Shown here: in pieces, positions 35,812 through 37,497 of the stretch
Layout: each line of letters opens with the position of its first letter
Numbering within the stretch: the stretch's first letter is position 1
Assembly: GCA_964440345.1 (NCBI GenBank)
Contig: CAYTSA010000030.1
Span: forward strand, 1-37,497
Reading direction: 5' to 3'
DNA length: 37,497 nt
Origin: CAYTSA01 sp964440345
Lineage (GTDB): Bacteria; Desulfobacterota; Desulfovibrionia; Desulfovibrionales; Desulfovibrionaceae
The notes under the pieces: generated by a model
Told to the model about the DNA's origin: nothing
What the model saw: the letters and a program-made list of their open reading frames with translations, nothing else
Database searches by the model: none
Position numbers and translations under genes: made by a program

Positions 35812-37068
35812 CTACTCCGCCGCCCGGCGTATGCGGGCGCCCACTTGCAGCAGCTTCTCCTCCATGCGTTCGTAGCCGCGGTCCAGATGGTAAATCCGCT
35901 GCACCGTGGTTTTGCCTTTTGCCGCCAGACCAGCCAAAACCAGCGAGGCGCTGGCCCGCAAATCAGAAGCCATGACCGGGGCGCCGCGTAGCTCCGCAAC
36001 GCCGCGCACCAAGGCGGTGCGGCCGGAAAGCTTGATCTTGGCGCCCATGCGCGCCAGCTCTTGCACATGCATGAAGCGGTTTTCGAAAATGGTCTCCTCC
36101 ACCAGGCCGGAGCCTTCAGCCACGGTCATCAAGGCCATGATCTGAGCCTGCATATCGGTGGGAAACCCCGGATACGGCAGCGTGGTCACGTCCATGGCGT
36201 TCAAGGGCCCGGCTGGCCGCACCCGGTAGCCGGTCCCCTCCGGCTCTATGGAAACATGCATCTCTTGCAGTTTGGCGATAACAGCATCCAGAGCGTTGGC
36301 CGGACAGTTCTCCAGCAGCAGGTCCCCGCCGGTAATGGCCGCTGCGACCATGTAAGTGCCAGTCTCAATGCGATCTGACATAACAGCGTATTCGCAGCCT
36401 TTGAGCGTATCCACGCCCTGTACGCGAATGACGCTCGTGCCGGCGCCCTCTATGCGCGCTCCGCAGGCAATGAGAAAATTGGCCAGGTCCACGATTTCCG
36501 GCTCTCTGGCTGCATTGTTGATGACCGATTCACCCTTGGCCAGGACTGCCGCCATGAGCAAATTCTCCGTGCCTCCCACAGTGGGAAACGGAAACTGAAT
36601 CTCCGCGCCCTGCAAGGGCCCGCAGCAACCGTCTATGTAGCCGGAGTCCAGATTGAAACTGGCTCCCATACGCTCCAAGCCAGTCAAGTGCATGTCTACC
36701 GGCCGGGCGCCAATGGCGCAGCCGCCAGGCAAAGCCACCCTGGCCTGGCCTACCCGGGCCAGCAACGGCCCCAAGCACAGCACCGAGGCCCGCATGGTCT
36801 TGACCAGTTCGTAAGGCGCCTCCGGCAAAATGTCTTTTACCTCCACGTCCACCACGCCCGCCTCTCTATCAAACGAACACTCGCAGCCCATGATGGCAAG
36901 CAGCTTCAGGGTAGTGTGAATGTCCCGTAAATCTGGTATATTGGTAAATCGAACCGGACCGTCAGCCAAAATGACGGACATGAGTATAGGCAGAGCGGCG
37001 TTTTTCGAGCCGCTGATGCGTACAGAACCAGAAAGAGCCGGCCCCCCTTCTATTTGCAGTGCGTCCAT
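35812..37068 (-). CDS. murA: UDP-GlcNAc 1-carboxyvinyltransferase MurA
   Basis: The 418-residue enzyme transfers enolpyruvate from PEP to UDP-GlcNAc, the first committed step of peptidoglycan synthesis. The sequence shows K22-N23 (GSKNAALP), the catalytic cysteine C117 in PGGCAIGARPVD, and GFPTDMQAQ with the active-site aspartate. With Cys rather than Asp at the active site, fosfomycin would be expected to bind as in the usual enzyme. The length is typical. ATG at 37068 has a perfect AAGGAGG five bases upstream. It leads a two-gene unit with comEC and diverges from tRNA-His. Confidence 0.96.
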   Translation of the reverse strand: MDALQIEGGPALSGSVRISGSKNAALPILMSVILADGPVRFTNIPDLRDIHTTLKLLAIMGCECSFDREAGVVDVEVKDILPEAPYELVKTMRASVLCLGPLLARVGQARVALPGGCAIGARPVDMHLTGLERMGASFNLDSGYIDGCCGPLQGAEIQFPFPTVGGTENLLMAAVLAKGESVINNAAREPEIVDLANFLIACGARIEGAGTSVIRVQGVDTLKGCEYAVMSDRIETGTYMVAAAITGGDLLLENCPANALDAVIAKLQEMHVSIEPEGTGYRVRPAGPLNAMDVTTLPYPGFPTDMQAQIMALMTVAEGSGLVEETIFENRFMHVQELARMGAKIKLSGRTALVRGVAELRGAPVMASDLRASASLVLAGLAAKGKTTVQRIYHLDRGYERMEEKLLQVGARIRRAAE

Positions 37069-37088
37069 TTACGCCTCCTTAAAAAAGC

Positions 37089-37117
37089 TTGACTGTCCAA
37101 GTGCAGCCAGCTATGTT
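37089..37117 (+). promoter_or_regulatory. sigma-70 promoter of tRNA-His
   Basis: TTGACT (37089-37094) and TATGTT (37112-37117) are separated by exactly 17 bases and match the consensus at 5 and 4 of 6 positions. Transcription would begin near 37124, just before the tRNA. Confidence 0.75.
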
Positions 37118-37129
37118 TATCTCTTTACG

Positions 37130-37205
37130 GCGGGCGTAGCTCAGCAGGTAGAGCACACGGTTGTGGCCCGTGTGGCCGTGGGTTCAAGTCCCATCGCTCG
37201 CCCCA
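37130..37205 (+). tRNA. tRNA-His (GTG anticodon)
   Basis: The acceptor stem GCGGGCG (37130-37136) pairs with CGCTCGC (37195-37201), allowing one G-U pair. The anticodon loop TTGTGGC gives GTG, reading histidine codons. A G at 37129 is the extra G-1 that marks tRNA-His and pairs with the C at 37202. CCA (37203-37205) is encoded. The T-arm GGTTCAAGTCC is standard. Confidence 0.96.
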
Positions 37206-37220
37206 TCCTCACCATCCCAG

Positions 37221-37249
37221 GCGGCTTCGCAACGAAGCCGCTTTTTTTT
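37221..37249 (+). terminator. intrinsic terminator of tRNA-His
   Basis: GCGGCTTCG (37221-37229) and CGAAGCCGC (37233-37241) form a perfect 9-base stem with a 3-base loop, followed by eight T. It lies 16 bases after the tRNA and ends its transcript. Confidence 0.92.
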
Positions 37250-37473
37250 GCGCAAGCATGCGCTGCACTTGCCATACTCTGCAGCTCAATCCAGGCCTGT
37301 TGTTTTGCCCTGTGCATTTCCAAGCAGTACCATGATCAGCCAAAGAATCAAGCAGCAGATTCACCCGCATCATGCGCTGCATGCGGGCGCGCCTGCTTGT
37401 GTCTGAACCAACCGCCAGAACAAATTGGCCGCTCATACGCCTGCCGTAATCCACCGCCTAAAAAATGAAAAAA

Positions 37474-37497
37474 CCTCGTTGTGTTTGGAAAACCAAA
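37474..37497. repeat. second copy (partial) of palindromic element
   Basis: These last 24 bases match 3568-3591 at 23 positions (one C/T change). The window ends here, so the rest of the element is not visible. The bases between the terminator and this point (37250-37473) hold no gene that I can support. Confidence 0.6.

Overview
This is GC-rich chromosomal DNA, densely packed with genes. It looks like a Desulfovibrionales-type (sulfate-reducing deltaproteobacterial) genome. That assignment is inference from gene style: an orphan hypF, a short CstA, a cysteine-rich diguanylate cyclase, a giant fused acyl-CoA dehydratase activase, and long runs of ATGA-overlapping operons. No rRNA, sulfate-reduction or hydrogenase structural gene is present to settle it. 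No prophage, CRISPR array, intact insertion sequence or toxin-antitoxin locus is visible. Almost everything is core or housekeeping.

Layout. 1-543 is an AT-richer, gene-poor stretch with inverted repeats and one copy of a divergent repeat. 544-2066 carries a small zinc-ribbon protein and a degenerate EAL-domain protein. 2059-3459 (minus) is a CstA-type transporter. 3460-3924 is a second gene-poor stretch holding the other copy of the divergent repeat and a short palindromic element. 3925-5286 is a dihydrolipoamide dehydrogenase. 5305-13221 (minus) is a complete Bat aerotolerance-type operon: moxR, DUF58, DUF4381-like, batA, a fused batB/batC, batD and batE, nearly all joined by 1-4 base overlaps. 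13369-17404 (minus) has an NAD(P)-binding epimerase-like protein, then argJ, an HD phosphohydrolase and a metallophosphoesterase coupled by ATGA overlaps. 17606-20077 is a membrane diguanylate cyclase with its own candidate promoter. 20173-21629 (minus) is a FetA/FetB-like ABC pair. 21771-23639 is mutL, followed by a small secreted protein on minus. 24079-28932 is the giant dehydratase-activase protein and a cyclic-nucleotide-binding protein. 28942-29992 (minus) is a receiver-HPt protein and a small hypothetical protein. 30159-33270 is hypF and a double-SPOR secreted protein. 33242-37068 (minus) is murA and comEC. 37130-37205 is tRNA-His with a clear promoter and terminator.

How the genes fit together. 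The MoxR-Bat operon is one envelope module: an AAA+ ATPase, a DUF58 protein and two membrane-anchored VWA proteins with TPR and SH3-like partners. Cyclic-di-GMP signalling appears twice, as an apparently inactive EAL protein and an apparently active GGDEF protein with an inhibitory I-site. Envelope and peptidoglycan functions (murA, SPOR, ComEC) cluster at the right end. The most interesting items are the noncoding repeats (191-287/3750-3845, 3568-3633/37474-37497, 383-485, 21655-21695) and the roughly 1450-residue activase fusion beside regulatory proteins that lack DNA-binding domains. All calls come from reading the sequence; no database search was run.
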